A stretch of DNA of 64,000 nt from JAURDE01 sp965365285 (GCA_965365285.1 CBDUBC010000001.1:1-64000), one strand, 5' to 3'; positions 44,908 to 53,907 are shown, numbered from the stretch's first letter. The notes: a model not told the origin generated them from the letters alone. Numbers and translations are program-made.

Positions 44908-46454
44908 TGAAATATATATGGGTCTATTTTCTAATCCTTTTCCTTTATATATTTGATCTTGGAAACCTAGATGCTGTGAGACAGAGTACCGAAGGATTTT
45001 ACCTTCAAATTGTAAAGGAAATGCATAATCTAGAGAGTTTTATGACTCCTAAATATCTAGGAGAAAATCACTGGTCCAAACCTCCAGGACATTTTTGGCT
45101 GGCCCTTATTTTAAGTAAGCCTTTTGGTGAAATGAATATCTTTTTTCCTCGATTTGCTATGGTCCTCACCTCTTTATTTGGAATCTTCTTTATCTCTCGT
45201 TGGCTCAAAAGATATTTTTCTATAGATACACTTTATTCATTTGTCCTTATGGCAGGAAGTATTGGAATTTACCGATACGCTCGTATTTATATGATGGAAG
45301 CTCCTCTCGCTTTTTTTTCGATTCTTGGCGCACTTAAACTCTATGATTATTATGAAAATGGAGAACGAAAAGATCTGGTTTGGTGCAGTTTTCTTTTGGC
45401 CTTTAGTATTCTTATTAAAGGACCTGTTTCTGTTGTGATGGTTGGACTTGGACTACTCCCCTATCTCATGAGGTATCGAGAGTTTCATTGGAAAAAGTCG
45501 TTTTCGGTCTTGTTTCTTACTCTCTTTTTGGCCTCACTTTGGTTTATTGCAAGTTACATCAATTATGGTCAAGAGTTTTATCAAACCTTTTTTCTCGATC
45601 AAAACCTCGGTAAGTTTACTGCCAAAAATTATCCCTCAAGAGTTCTCTTTCAAGGTCTTTTAATCTTTTGTCTTCCTTGGATTTTTTATTTTCCTTTTTA
45701 TGGAAACAAAGAATATTTTTTGAAGTTTTCCACAAATAAACCTACCTTTTTTCTTTTGATGCAATTTTTGAGTTTTTTCTTTATATGGTTAATTCCCAAT
45801 CAAAAATCACATCATTACGCTTATCCTTCTTCTGTTCTTTTTATTATGCTTCTTGCAATCTTGATCCTAAAAGACGATCGAATTAAAAAAATTCCAGATC
45901 AAATCATAAGTGTGCTCTCCGTCGTTTTAATTTCTATTATTTTTACAGGTTCCTTTTGGTTTCATGAGTTTAGTTTTGGGCCCTTAGAGTATACTTCTCT
46001 TGTTTTCATCCTTTTGGTGACCATCATTCTTTTTGTAAGTAAGAATCTTTTAGCAAGACTTTTGAGTCCTTTTTTAATTTTAGGATTAATCTACAACTTT
46101 CTCCTCCCTTCCTTTTACCTACCTTACATTCCTCAAAAGGTTGTGGATCTTGTTGGAGAAAGTAAAATTGGCGTAGTCGCAAGAAAGCCCTTTTTCATAA
46201 AGGAGCAAGTAAACTCAAAGGAAATGGAAGTACTCAATAGTGGAAATATCAGGCAGTACATTCTTGAACATAATCACCTCTATTTTGTTCATGAAGAAGT
46301 CTATAATCACGCCCGTTTAAATGAAGTTACCAACACCTTGCATAGCTGGTCCATTTGGAGAAGAGGAAGGCGGTTTTCCCATATCTGGAGGGCCATCCAG
46401 AAAAAAAGCCTTTCTTCCCTTAAAGAGAAGGTTTTTCTTCTTAAAAATCGGTAG
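44907..46454 (+). CDS. GT39/ArnT-like membrane glycosyltransferase
   Basis: The 515-residue protein has about ten to eleven membrane helices. The N-terminal periplasmic loop STEGFYLQIVKEMHN, then HWSKPPGHFWL, matches the first loop of GT39/GT83 enzymes that use polyprenyl-phosphate sugars. These modify lipid A or proteins at the periplasmic face. Its start overlaps the stop of the LptF/G gene (TAATG), which suggests action on LPS. The acceptor and sugar are unknown. Confidence 0.82.
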   Translation: MKYIWVYFLILFLYIFDLGNLDAVRQSTEGFYLQIVKEMHNLESFMTPKYLGENHWSKPPGHFWLALILSKPFGEMNIFFPRFAMVLTSLFGIFFISRWLKRYFSIDTLYSFVLMAGSIGIYRYARIYMMEAPLAFFSILGALKLYDYYENGERKDLVWCSFLLAFSILIKGPVSVVMVGLGLLPYLMRYREFHWKKSFSVLFLTLFLASLWFIASYINYGQEFYQTFFLDQNLGKFTAKNYPSRVLFQGLLIFCLPWIFYFPFYGNKEYFLKFSTNKPTFFLLMQFLSFFFIWLIPNQKSHHYAYPSSVLFIMLLAILILKDDRIKKIPDQIISVLSVVLISIIFTGSFWFHEFSFGPLEYTSLVFILLVTIILFVSKNLLARLLSPFLILGLIYNFLLPSFYLPYIPQKVVDLVGESKIGVVARKPFFIKEQVNSKEMEVLNSGNIRQYILEHNHLYFVHEEVYNHARLNEVTNTLHSWSIWRRGRRFSHIWRAIQKKSLSSLKEKVFLLKNR

Positions 46455-46482
46455 CTTAAAGCCCTTCTAGGACGATCTTTCA

Positions 46483-46513
46483 TTGGACTTACGCATAGCA
46501 ACCATGCTATAAG
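46483..46513 (+). promoter_or_regulatory. def: Extended -10 promoter positioned for a leaderless def mRNA
   Basis: TTGGAC (46483-46488) and TATAAG (46508-46513) with an upstream TG (extended -10) lie just before def. The -10 ends 7 nt before the ATG at 46521, and no ribosome binding site is present. ATAGCA (46495-46500) and TGCTAT (46505-46510) also form a 6-bp inverted repeat overlapping the -10. The spacer is long (19 bp). Confidence 0.45.
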
Positions 46514-46520
46514 ACCCTCC

Positions 46521-47108
46521 ATGGAAACCCGAACTGTATCACGGCCTGATTATATCCTCGAAGGAGAGAAGCTTAAGATCTTCACCTACCCCTCCCCTAT
46601 CCTTAAAAAGAAGGCAACTAATGTCGAATCCTTCAACAAGGACCTCGAGGTTCTGATTAAAAATATGCTCTATACCATGTATCTCTCACCAGGTATTGGT
46701 TTGGCCGCGCCTCAAATTGGTCTCTCAAAAAGAATCTTTGTAATCGATACTGATTATAAGCGTACCAAGAAATTAAATACGGATGGTAAGGAAGAGATTG
46801 AATACTCTCAATTTAATCCACAAGTCTTTATTAATCCAAAATTAGAAACCTCTGGAGAAATTATTCCATGGGAAGAAGGATGCCTATCCGTTCCTGGAGT
46901 TTACGAAGAGGTCAAAAGAAAAGAATTTGTAAAGGTTCATTATCAAGATATTCAAGGAAATCATCATACCCTTGAAGCAAAAGATCTCTTATCAATTTGC
47001 ATTCAACATGAAAATGATCATCTTGATGGAATCATATTTATTGAAAAGCTAAGTCTTCTTAAAAGAAATCTTGTAACGAAAAAATTTTTAAAGAAAAAGA
47101 AGTCCTAA
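46521..47108 (+). CDS. def: Peptide deformylase
   Basis: Def removes the formyl group from nascent protein N termini. The 195-residue enzyme has all three motifs: GIGLAAPQIG, EEGCLSVPG with the metal-binding Cys, and QHENDHLDG with the HExxH metal site. A short N-terminal extension (about 15 residues) precedes the usual start region. There is no ribosome binding site and no other in-frame start upstream. It is followed directly by fmt, the enzyme that adds the formyl group. Confidence 0.97.
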   Translation: METRTVSRPDYILEGEKLKIFTYPSPILKKKATNVESFNKDLEVLIKNMLYTMYLSPGIGLAAPQIGLSKRIFVIDTDYKRTKKLNTDGKEEIEYSQFNPQVFINPKLETSGEIIPWEEGCLSVPGVYEEVKRKEFVKVHYQDIQGNHHTLEAKDLLSICIQHENDHLDGIIFIEKLSLLKRNLVTKKFLKKKKS

Positions 47109-48050
47109 ATGAAAAAGTACAGTTGCGTTTTTTGTGGTACTGCCGATTTTTCAGTTCCTGCTTTAGAAGTACTCGCAAACCATCCTCATATTAATCTTCT
47201 CAAAGTCGTAACCATGCCTGATCGCCCTGCTGGAAGGGGAAATAAACTTCATACACCTGAGGTAGCAGTCTACGCTAAAGAGAATAAAATCCCTCTTCTT
47301 CAAACCGAAAATATAAACAAAGAGCATGACTTTTTAGATGAGCTAGAAAAAAACAGACCTGATTTTTTTCTAGTAATTTCTTTTGCCCAATTTCTAGGAA
47401 ATAGAGTTCTTAAAGTCCCCTATTTGGGATGTTTTAATATTCATGGATCTATTCTTCCTAAATATCGCGGAGCTGCTCCAATCCAATATGCTATTTTAAA
47501 TGGTGACTCTTCAACTGGAGTAACCATTCAAAAAATGGTTAAAGAAATGGATGCTGGAGATATTGTTCGAAAAGATGTGATGTCTATAGAGTCAACAGAA
47601 ACTTATGGTCTCCTTTATACTCGAATGAAATTTCAAGCAGCTATAAGCACAAACCTCTTTATTAGACAGCTTATCGAAGATGATTATGAAACCAAACCAC
47701 AAGACCATGACCAAGCGACTTTTGCACCAACATTGAAAAAAGCTGATGGCTTTATTGATTTTGAAAATAATACGACTGAGGTTATTTTTAACCGAATTCG
47801 TGGACTTAAGCCATGGCCGGGAACCTTTTTCTACCTCAATGAAAAGAGAGTAAAAATTTTAGAAGCGGAGTTTTCATTTGAACATATCAAACCAGGTCTT
47901 ATTGATGTTTCTAAAAACCAATTTATTGTTGGTACAACTGATGGATCTTTAAGGATTACAAAACTTCAATTGGAAGGAAAGAAGGCAACCTCAGATGTTG
48001 ACTTCATAAACGGAAACAAAGAAACGAATCTTATCTTAACAGGAATTTAA
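47109..48050 (+). CDS. fmt: Methionyl-tRNA formyltransferase
   Basis: Fmt formylates initiator Met-tRNA using 10-formyl-THF. The 313-residue protein has the N-terminal FCGTADFSV, the catalytic region NIHGSILPKYRGAAPIQYAI with the conserved Asn/His, KEMDAGDI, and a C-terminal domain containing RGLKPWPGTF. It starts 0 bp after the def stop. Confidence 0.97.
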   Translation: MKKYSCVFCGTADFSVPALEVLANHPHINLLKVVTMPDRPAGRGNKLHTPEVAVYAKENKIPLLQTENINKEHDFLDELEKNRPDFFLVISFAQFLGNRVLKVPYLGCFNIHGSILPKYRGAAPIQYAILNGDSSTGVTIQKMVKEMDAGDIVRKDVMSIESTETYGLLYTRMKFQAAISTNLFIRQLIEDDYETKPQDHDQATFAPTLKKADGFIDFENNTTEVIFNRIRGLKPWPGTFFYLNEKRVKILEAEFSFEHIKPGLIDVSKNQFIVGTTDGSLRITKLQLEGKKATSDVDFINGNKETNLILTGI

Positions 48051-48052
48051 TC

Positions 48053-48706
48053 ATGATCATTGCTCCGAGTTTATTATCTTGTGACTTTTTAAATATCGAA
48101 ACAGAGCTTAAGCACTTTAATGAAATCGACGATCTGTGGCTTCATTTGGACATTATGGATGGACACTTTGTTCCTAATTTAACATTTGGTCCACCAATTG
48201 TTGAAATGATTTCTAAAAAAACAAATGTTCCCTTAGATGCTCATTGTATGGTGACCAATCCTTGGTTTCATATGGAAGCCTATAGTAAAATGGGTGTTCA
48301 TAATTTTACTTTTCACCTTGAAGCTTGTGAAAACCCATTAGAGCTTATTCAAGAAGCAAAAAAACATTATAAGAGTGTTGGTATTTCCATCAAGCCAAAG
48401 ACTCTTGTCTCTGAAATTCCTGAAGAAGTTATTAAAGCAATTGATCTTCTTCTTGTTATGTCTGTTGAACCAGGCTTTGGTGGTCAAAGCTTTATGGAAG
48501 GAACATATGAAAAACTTGATCAAATACAAAAAATTAAAAATGAACATGATTTAAATTTTGAAGTTCAAGTTGATGGTGGAGTCGGTGAGGCGAATTGTAA
48601 AAAACTAGCGGATCACGGTGCCACAAACCTTGTTGCAGGTTCTTTTGTTTTTAAAAAAGGTCCTGAGAATTATCTTAATCAAATCAATATTCTTAAAGGA
48701 GAATAA
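48053..48706 (+). CDS. rpe: Ribulose-phosphate 3-epimerase
   Basis: Rpe interconverts ribulose-5-P and xylulose-5-P in the pentose phosphate pathway. The 217-residue TIM barrel has PSLLSCDF, LDIMDGHFVPNLTFGP, HCMV, MSVEPGFGGQSF and VDGGV. It starts 2 bp after fmt and is followed 4 bp later by hutH. Confidence 0.97.
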   Translation: MIIAPSLLSCDFLNIETELKHFNEIDDLWLHLDIMDGHFVPNLTFGPPIVEMISKKTNVPLDAHCMVTNPWFHMEAYSKMGVHNFTFHLEACENPLELIQEAKKHYKSVGISIKPKTLVSEIPEEVIKAIDLLLVMSVEPGFGGQSFMEGTYEKLDQIQKIKNEHDLNFEVQVDGGVGEANCKKLADHGATNLVAGSFVFKKGPENYLNQINILKGE

Positions 48707-48710
48707 GATC

Positions 48711-50243
48711 TTGAAAAATACATGTGAACTTGATGGTCTATCTCTAAACTTAAATGAGCTTTATAAAATCGTTCATGGTGATTCAAAAGTTTCCTTAAAA
48801 AAAGAAGCTAAAGAAAAAATGACCGTAGCTCGAGAGTATGTTCTAAAAGTTGTTGAAAAAGGGGAGCCCGTATACGGTATTAATACTGGGTTTGGGGCCC
48901 TTAGTAATAAATTTATTGGTAAAGAAGATCTTAAAACGCTTCAATACAATCTTATTCGATCTCACTGTACAGGAGTAGGTAAACCTTTAAGTAAAGATCT
49001 CACACGAGCAATGATGGTCCTAAGAGCAAACTGTTTAGCGACAGGTTTTTCTGGTGTAAATCCAGAAATTGTTGAGCTCATTATTGAATTTCTCAATCGG
49101 GAAATTCATCCCATAATTCCCGAAAAGGGGAGTGTTGGTGCCTCTGGAGACCTTGCCCCTCTTTCTCATATTGCACTTGCTCTGATTGGAGAAGGTGAGG
49201 TGGAGTATAAAGGAAATCTTCTTAGCTCAAAAGAAGCGATGGAAAAAGAGGGACTAAAGCTAGCTGAGCTTGGACCTAAAGATGGTCTTGCCCTCATTAA
49301 TGGTACTGCTTTTATGACGGCCTATGCGGCCATGGCGCTAGCTGATGCGGAAAAGATTTTTAAGCTAGCTGATTTATCCGCTTGTTTGACTGTTGATGGA
49401 ATCCAAGGAAGCGTACGTGCATACTATCCTCATATTAGTGAACTTAAACCTCATAAAGGGCAGCTGGACACTGTTTATAATCTCAACAAAATTCTACCTG
49501 AGAGTGAAATTCTAGAGTCTCATCATGGATGTGCTAAGGTTCAAGACCCATATTCTTTAAGATGTGTTCCTCAAGTCCATGGAGCTTGTAGACAAACTTT
49601 TTATCATCTTAGAGAAGTTGTTGAAACTGAACTTAATTCCGTCACTGATAATCCCCTTATTTTTGTAAATAAAGATCAGGTTGTATCAGGTGGGAATTTT
49701 CATGGACAGGCTTTATCTTTTGCTATGGACTATATGACTATGGGTCTTTCAGAAATTTGCAGTATTAGCGAGAGAAGAATTGAAAAGATGATGAATCCAA
49801 CCTTTTCTGAACTTCCAGCTTTTCTTACTCAATCCTCGGGACTCAATAGTGGGCTTATGATTGCTCATGTTACGGCAGCTGCTCTTGCTAGTGAAAATAA
49901 AACTCTTTGCCATCCGGCCAGCGTTGATTCCATTCCCACTTCAACGGATAAAGAAGACCATGTTTCTATGGGTCCGTTTGCCGGACGAAAGCTCCATCAA
50001 GTTGTAGAAAATACGAAAACGATCCTTGCTATTGAAATTCTCTGTAATACAGCGGCCCTTGATTATCAGAGACCAAAAAAATCGAGCCCAGCATGTGAGG
50101 CCGTCTATGAAAAGGTGAGGGAGTTCGTTCCTAAAATAGTTGAAGATCGAGTCTTCGCGCATGATATAAACAAAATAGTAAATTTAATTAACAACAATGA
50201 ACTTATTCAAATTGCTGAGAAGCAATTAGGGGAGTTAAGATAA
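48711..50243 (+). CDS. hutH: Histidine ammonia-lyase
   Basis: HutH converts histidine to urocanate and ammonia. The 510-residue protein starts at a TTG at 48711 with AAAGGAG 9 nt upstream; the longer frame into rpe is rejected. The MIO-forming Ala-Ser-Gly is in GSVGASGDLAPLSH, with YGINTGFGAL near the N terminus and SHHGCAKVQDPYSLRC. It begins a tight hutH-hutU-hutI series that is continuous with def-fmt-rpe. Confidence 0.97.
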   Translation: MKNTCELDGLSLNLNELYKIVHGDSKVSLKKEAKEKMTVAREYVLKVVEKGEPVYGINTGFGALSNKFIGKEDLKTLQYNLIRSHCTGVGKPLSKDLTRAMMVLRANCLATGFSGVNPEIVELIIEFLNREIHPIIPEKGSVGASGDLAPLSHIALALIGEGEVEYKGNLLSSKEAMEKEGLKLAELGPKDGLALINGTAFMTAYAAMALADAEKIFKLADLSACLTVDGIQGSVRAYYPHISELKPHKGQLDTVYNLNKILPESEILESHHGCAKVQDPYSLRCVPQVHGACRQTFYHLREVVETELNSVTDNPLIFVNKDQVVSGGNFHGQALSFAMDYMTMGLSEICSISERRIEKMMNPTFSELPAFLTQSSGLNSGLMIAHVTAAALASENKTLCHPASVDSIPTSTDKEDHVSMGPFAGRKLHQVVENTKTILAIEILCNTAALDYQRPKKSSPACEAVYEKVREFVPKIVEDRVFAHDINKIVNLINNNELIQIAEKQLGELR

Positions 50244-51892
50244 TGAATATTCCACTACCTCCATCAGGAAACCAACTTACGTGTAAAGGCTGGCATCAAG
50301 AAGCTGCGCTAAGATGTTTACTCAATAACCTTCACCCAGAAGTTGCTGAAGACCGTGATCAGCTTATTGTTTATGGTGGGAACGGGCAAGCAGCTCGAAA
50401 TCCAAAAGCTCTGACCGATATTATGACGGCCCTTAAAAATCTTGAAAATAATGAAACTCTTTTGATTCAAAGTGGAAAGCCCGTTGCTGTTCTTCCTTCT
50501 CACTCTCATGGTCCAAGAGTTCTTATTGCAAACTCAAACCTTGTTCCTGAATGGGCGAATTGGGATCATTTCAATAAATTAAAGGATGAAGGAAAAATGA
50601 TGTACGGTCAGATGACCGCAGGATCATGGATTTATATTGGAACTCAAGGAATCCTTCAAGGAACCTATGAGACATTTATGGCAGCTGCTGAAAAGCATTA
50701 CGGAGAGGGGAAAGACCTTAAGGGGACTCTTAGTTTAAGTGCTGGTATCGGTGGAATGGGTGGTGCTCAGCCTTTAGCAGTTAAGATGGCTGGCGGAGTA
50801 TTCCTAGGGTGTGATGTTAGTCGAGAACGACTCGAAAAAAGAGTAAAGACTCGATACCTCGATGTTATTGTTGATAGCTATGATGAGGCCATTGAAATGG
50901 CCCTTAATGCAAAAAAAGAAGGTAAGGCGATTTCTATTTGTGTTGTTGCAAACGCCGCTGATTTCTTTGAATACGTACTTGAAAAGGGCATTGTTCCTGA
51001 GCTTGTAACCGATCAAACTTCGGCCCACGACCCACTTAATGGTTATGCTCCAAGAGGTATGAGTCTAGCGGAATCTTGTGAACTTAGAAAAAAAGATCCT
51101 GCAAAATATACAGAACTTAGCTATCAGACTATGGGTGATCATGTAAAAGCAATGCTTGGTTTCCAGAAAAAGGGAAGTCATGTCTTTGATTATGGAAATA
51201 ATTTAAGGGCCGGTGCCCAAAAAGTAGGCGTAGAAAACGCTTTTGATTTTCCTGGCTTTGTGCCGGCTTATATCAGACCTCTTTTTTGTAAAGGAAGTGG
51301 ACCTTTTAGATGGATGGCCCTTTCTGGTGATCCAAATGATATTAAAGTAACGGATGAAGCTCTTAAAGAGCTTTTCCCTCATAAGAAAAAACTCATTAAC
51401 TGGCTTGATAAGGCCTCTGAAATGGTCGCTTTTCAAGGCCTTCCTGCAAGAATTTGTTGGTTAGAGTATGGAGAGAGGGAAAAAGCTGGACTCATGTTCA
51501 ATAAGCTTGTCCGAGACGGAAAGGTAAGTGCACCAATCGTAATCGGTAGAGATCACCTTGACTGTGGCTCTGTTGCTTCTCCAAATAGAGAAACAGAAAG
51601 CATGAAAGATGGCACTGATGCCGTTAGTGACTGGCCTCTTCTTAATCTTATGATTAACACTATGAACGGAGCGAGCTGGACGAGCTTTCATCATGGTGGA
51701 GGGGTAGGTATGGGTTACTCTCAACATGCTGGAATGGTTATCGTTGCCGACGGAACTGAAGATATGGACAAGAGAATTAGCCGTGTGCTCAATTCGGATC
51801 CAGGTATGGGGGTTATCCGTCATATCGATGCTGGATATGAAGAGGCACTTGCAATGAAGGATAAGACTAATATAAAGTTTCCTTCTTTATGA
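50243..51892 (+). CDS. hutU: Urocanate hydratase
   Basis: Urocanase hydrates urocanate to imidazolonepropionate using tightly bound NAD. The 549-residue protein has the family blocks YGGNGQAARN, GQMTAGSWIYIGTQGI, GGMGGAQPLA, DQTSAHDPLNGY and the Cys-containing GRDHLDCGSVASP. Its ATG overlaps the hutH stop by 1 bp. Confidence 0.97.
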   Translation: MNIPLPPSGNQLTCKGWHQEAALRCLLNNLHPEVAEDRDQLIVYGGNGQAARNPKALTDIMTALKNLENNETLLIQSGKPVAVLPSHSHGPRVLIANSNLVPEWANWDHFNKLKDEGKMMYGQMTAGSWIYIGTQGILQGTYETFMAAAEKHYGEGKDLKGTLSLSAGIGGMGGAQPLAVKMAGGVFLGCDVSRERLEKRVKTRYLDVIVDSYDEAIEMALNAKKEGKAISICVVANAADFFEYVLEKGIVPELVTDQTSAHDPLNGYAPRGMSLAESCELRKKDPAKYTELSYQTMGDHVKAMLGFQKKGSHVFDYGNNLRAGAQKVGVENAFDFPGFVPAYIRPLFCKGSGPFRWMALSGDPNDIKVTDEALKELFPHKKKLINWLDKASEMVAFQGLPARICWLEYGEREKAGLMFNKLVRDGKVSAPIVIGRDHLDCGSVASPNRETESMKDGTDAVSDWPLLNLMINTMNGASWTSFHHGGGVGMGYSQHAGMVIVADGTEDMDKRISRVLNSDPGMGVIRHIDAGYEEALAMKDKTNIKFPSL

Positions 51893-53091
51893 AAATCTTT
51901 AAAAACATAAGCGAACTTATAACTCTAAATACTGCCCATCAAAAAGATGGGCGCTCCCTTATGCCTGAAGATCTCGGAGCAATTGAAAATGGTGCCATTG
52001 TTGTGGATCACGATGAAATTGTTTGGGTTGGATCAACCAAAGATCTTCCAAAAGAGTATCAAAGTCTTGATGCTGAAGACCTCTATGGAAAGACCGTAAT
52101 TCCAGAACTGGTAGACTCTCATACCCATATTGTTTTTGGCGGTAATCGAGCAAAAGAATATCTCATGAGACTTAATGGGGCCGATTATCAAGAAATTGCA
52201 AATGCTGGTGGTGGTATTCTTCACACCATGACAAAAACCAATGAACTCTCAAAAAAAGAGCTCTTTGATCTTGCCGTAGAGAGAGTTGAAAGACTTTATT
52301 CTTACGGCATCGGAACCATTGAAATTAAAAGTGGGTATGGACTTCATAAAGAAAAAGAGCGAGAGCTAAGTTTCATTATCGATGATCTTAAAAAACACTT
52401 TGCTCCAAGAGTTCAAATACTTAACACCTTTATGGCGGCACACGCGGTTCCAATGAGCTATAAAACTTCAAGAGATTATCTTGAGAAAGAGGTTCTTCCC
52501 TTATTGAAAGAGCTGTCTGAAGAGAAGATACTTGATGCCGTCGATATCTTTTTTGAAAAAGGCTATTTTGATCGTGAAGATACTGAGCTTCTTTTTAAGA
52601 CAGCAAAAGGGCTTGGTATTGGGGTTAAAGTTCATGCTGATGAGTTTAACGATAACAAAGGTGCTATCTTAGCAGCTCATGAAAATGCCTTAAGCTGCGA
52701 TCACCTTCTTTGCACCGATATTGATGGAATCAAAGCACTTGCTCAATCCAATACTATAGCGAATCTTCTTCCTGGAACTGGACTCTTTTTAGGAAAACCA
52801 CAGGCCAACGCCAGGGCCTTTCTTGATCAAGGAGTAAAAGTTTCTATTGGGAGTGATTATAATCCAGGATCTTGTCATTTTGATAATCTTCTTCAAATTG
52901 CCTCTATTGCAGCTCCTCACTATAAAATGAATGTCTGTGAGCTACTGTGTGCAATCACTCTAAACTCTGCCCACGCTTTGGGTCTTAGAGATCAAGGAGC
53001 GATTGTAAAAGGACTTAAACCAAGATTTACTATATTTAATTGTCCGAATCTTACTGAAGTTTTTTATAATTGGGGAAGAAACTTTGCCTGA
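51889..53091 (+). CDS. hutI: Imidazolonepropionase
   Basis: HutI hydrolyses imidazolonepropionate to formiminoglutamate. The 400-residue amidohydrolase has the metal ligands HTHIVFGG, the family block SGYGLHKEKE, HADEF and GSDYNPGSC. It overlaps hutU by 4 bp (ATGA). The gene looks full length. The formiminoglutamate-consuming enzyme (HutG or HutF/HutE) is not in the window. The converging thioredoxin frame runs 132 bp antisense across its 3' end. Confidence 0.96.
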   Translation: MKIFKNISELITLNTAHQKDGRSLMPEDLGAIENGAIVVDHDEIVWVGSTKDLPKEYQSLDAEDLYGKTVIPELVDSHTHIVFGGNRAKEYLMRLNGADYQEIANAGGGILHTMTKTNELSKKELFDLAVERVERLYSYGIGTIEIKSGYGLHKEKERELSFIIDDLKKHFAPRVQILNTFMAAHAVPMSYKTSRDYLEKEVLPLLKELSEEKILDAVDIFFEKGYFDREDTELLFKTAKGLGIGVKVHADEFNDNKGAILAAHENALSCDHLLCTDIDGIKALAQSNTIANLLPGTGLFLGKPQANARAFLDQGVKVSIGSDYNPGSCHFDNLLQIASIAAPHYKMNVCELLCAITLNSAHALGLRDQGAIVKGLKPRFTIFNCPNLTEVFYNWGRNFA

Positions 53092-53664
53092 AGGGGCTAA
53101 ACTAATTTTTTTTTTGGAGTCGAGAATAAGCCTTTCAAACTTTTCAAGTACTTCTTTTGCATAGAAATTTTTCACACCCTTAGAAATTTCCAAAACTTTA
53201 CCGTTATGAAAAATAAGAGTCATGGGAAGAGCGGAAACTCTAAAATGATTAAGAATCTCACCATTTTGATCGGCGTATTGAGGAAAAGAAAGGTTGTATC
53301 TAGCCACTGTCTTTTTGAGTTTAACTAACTGATCTTCCTCATCTGCATTGATGCCCACAACAAGAACATCACTCGAATCAAATTTTTGAGAAAGTTTAAC
53401 AAGAGAAGGAAATTCCATTAAACATGGCTGACACCAAGAGGCCCAAAAATTAAGAACAACAATAGGGGATTTAATTTCGTTAAATTTAAGTGTATTCCCG
53501 TCGACCGTTTTAAGTTCCAGCTTTTGAAAAAGATTTTCATAGTGATCGGCTCTTGATTTTTCAATACTGGAGGATTTTGCAGAGAGAATATCACCAAGCA
53601 CCTGGATACCTAAGAAGCCAGAAAAGACGAAAAAGAATAGGAGTGCTGGAAAATATTTCTTCAT
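52960..53664 (-). CDS. TlpA-like exported thioredoxin, with anomalous C-terminal tail
   Basis: The protein has a membrane anchor or signal (about 5-28) and a thioredoxin domain with active site WCQPC (ASWCQPC, about residues 76-82) and a cis-Pro in SALPMTL. It resembles TlpA/ResA-type periplasmic reductases used in cytochrome maturation. The natural end of the domain is near LILDSKKK. There an A10 tract (plus-strand Ts at 53106-53115) is followed in this frame by 43 more residues antisense to hutI. One A fewer or more brings a stop within three codons (at 53097 or 53102). The tail is probably not a real domain. Confidence 0.85.
   Translation of the reverse strand: MKKYFPALLFFFVFSGFLGIQVLGDILSAKSSSIEKSRADHYENLFQKLELKTVDGNTLKFNEIKSPIVVLNFWASWCQPCLMEFPSLVKLSQKFDSSDVLVVGINADEEDQLVKLKKTVARYNLSFPQYADQNGEILNHFRVSALPMTLIFHNGKVLEISKGVKNFYAKEVLEKFERLILDSKKKISLAPSGKVSSPIIKNFSKIRTIKYSKSWFKSFYNRSLISKTQSVGRV
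53106..53115 (+). repeat. T10 homopolymer (A10 in the thioredoxin gene)
   Basis: Ten consecutive Ts lie between the hutI stop and the end of the thioredoxin domain on the other strand. The tract length sets which stop codon ends the thioredoxin gene, so it could be a slippage or phase-variable site, or a base-call error. Confidence 0.9.
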
Positions 53665-53693
53665 TGGTTAGATGTCCTAAAACCCTTTAGAAT
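53664..53693 (+). promoter_or_regulatory. Promoter positioned for a leaderless pilin-like mRNA
   Basis: TTGGTT (53664-53669) and TAGAAT (53688-53693) are 18 bp apart. The -10 ends 6 nt before the ATG at 53700, and no ribosome binding site precedes that ATG. Confidence 0.4.
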
Positions 53694-53699
53694 GGTATT

Positions 53700-53906
53700 A
53701 TGAACGATTTTTATCAAAATGAACAGGAGCGACACAAAAGAAATCAAAGTGGTCAGACACTTCTTGAATTTGTAATGCTGCTTGTAGTCACTATGACCCT
53801 TTCTTTTGTGATGCTTAAAGGCGTTAATTCTGCAGTTGCCGATAAATGGATTGCCTACGTGAAAGTGATTTCATGGCCATCTCCTAGCGGTATTTACTTT
53901 CGCTAG
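53700..53906 (+). CDS. Small Flp/TadE-like pilin-type protein
   Basis: The 68-residue protein has a short charged leader ending in SG, followed by QTLLEFVMLLVVTMTLSFVM. This is a type IV prepilin-like processing site (cleavage after Gly18) with Glu at +5 and a hydrophobic helix, as in Flp pilins and TadE-like pseudopilins. Only about 30 residues follow. No other pilus genes are nearby, so the assembly partner must be elsewhere. It may be translated from a leaderless mRNA. It could instead be a single-helix membrane peptide. Confidence 0.65.
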   Translation: MNDFYQNEQERHKRNQSGQTLLEFVMLLVVTMTLSFVMLKGVNSAVADKWIAYVKVISWPSPSGIYFR

Positions 53907-53907
53907 G
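53883..53907 (+). terminator. Hairpin at the end of the pilin-like gene
   Basis: CCTAGCG (53883-53889) and CGCTAGG (53901-53907) form a perfect 7-bp stem with an 11-nt loop, overlapping the stop codon. T-rich sequence follows after a few bases (CCCTTTACTACATTTTT), so termination may be weak. Confidence 0.4.

Noticed and set aside
51461..51823. Minus-strand open frame of 120 codons inside hutU
   Set aside because: Antisense to conserved hutU codons, with no start signal or domain.
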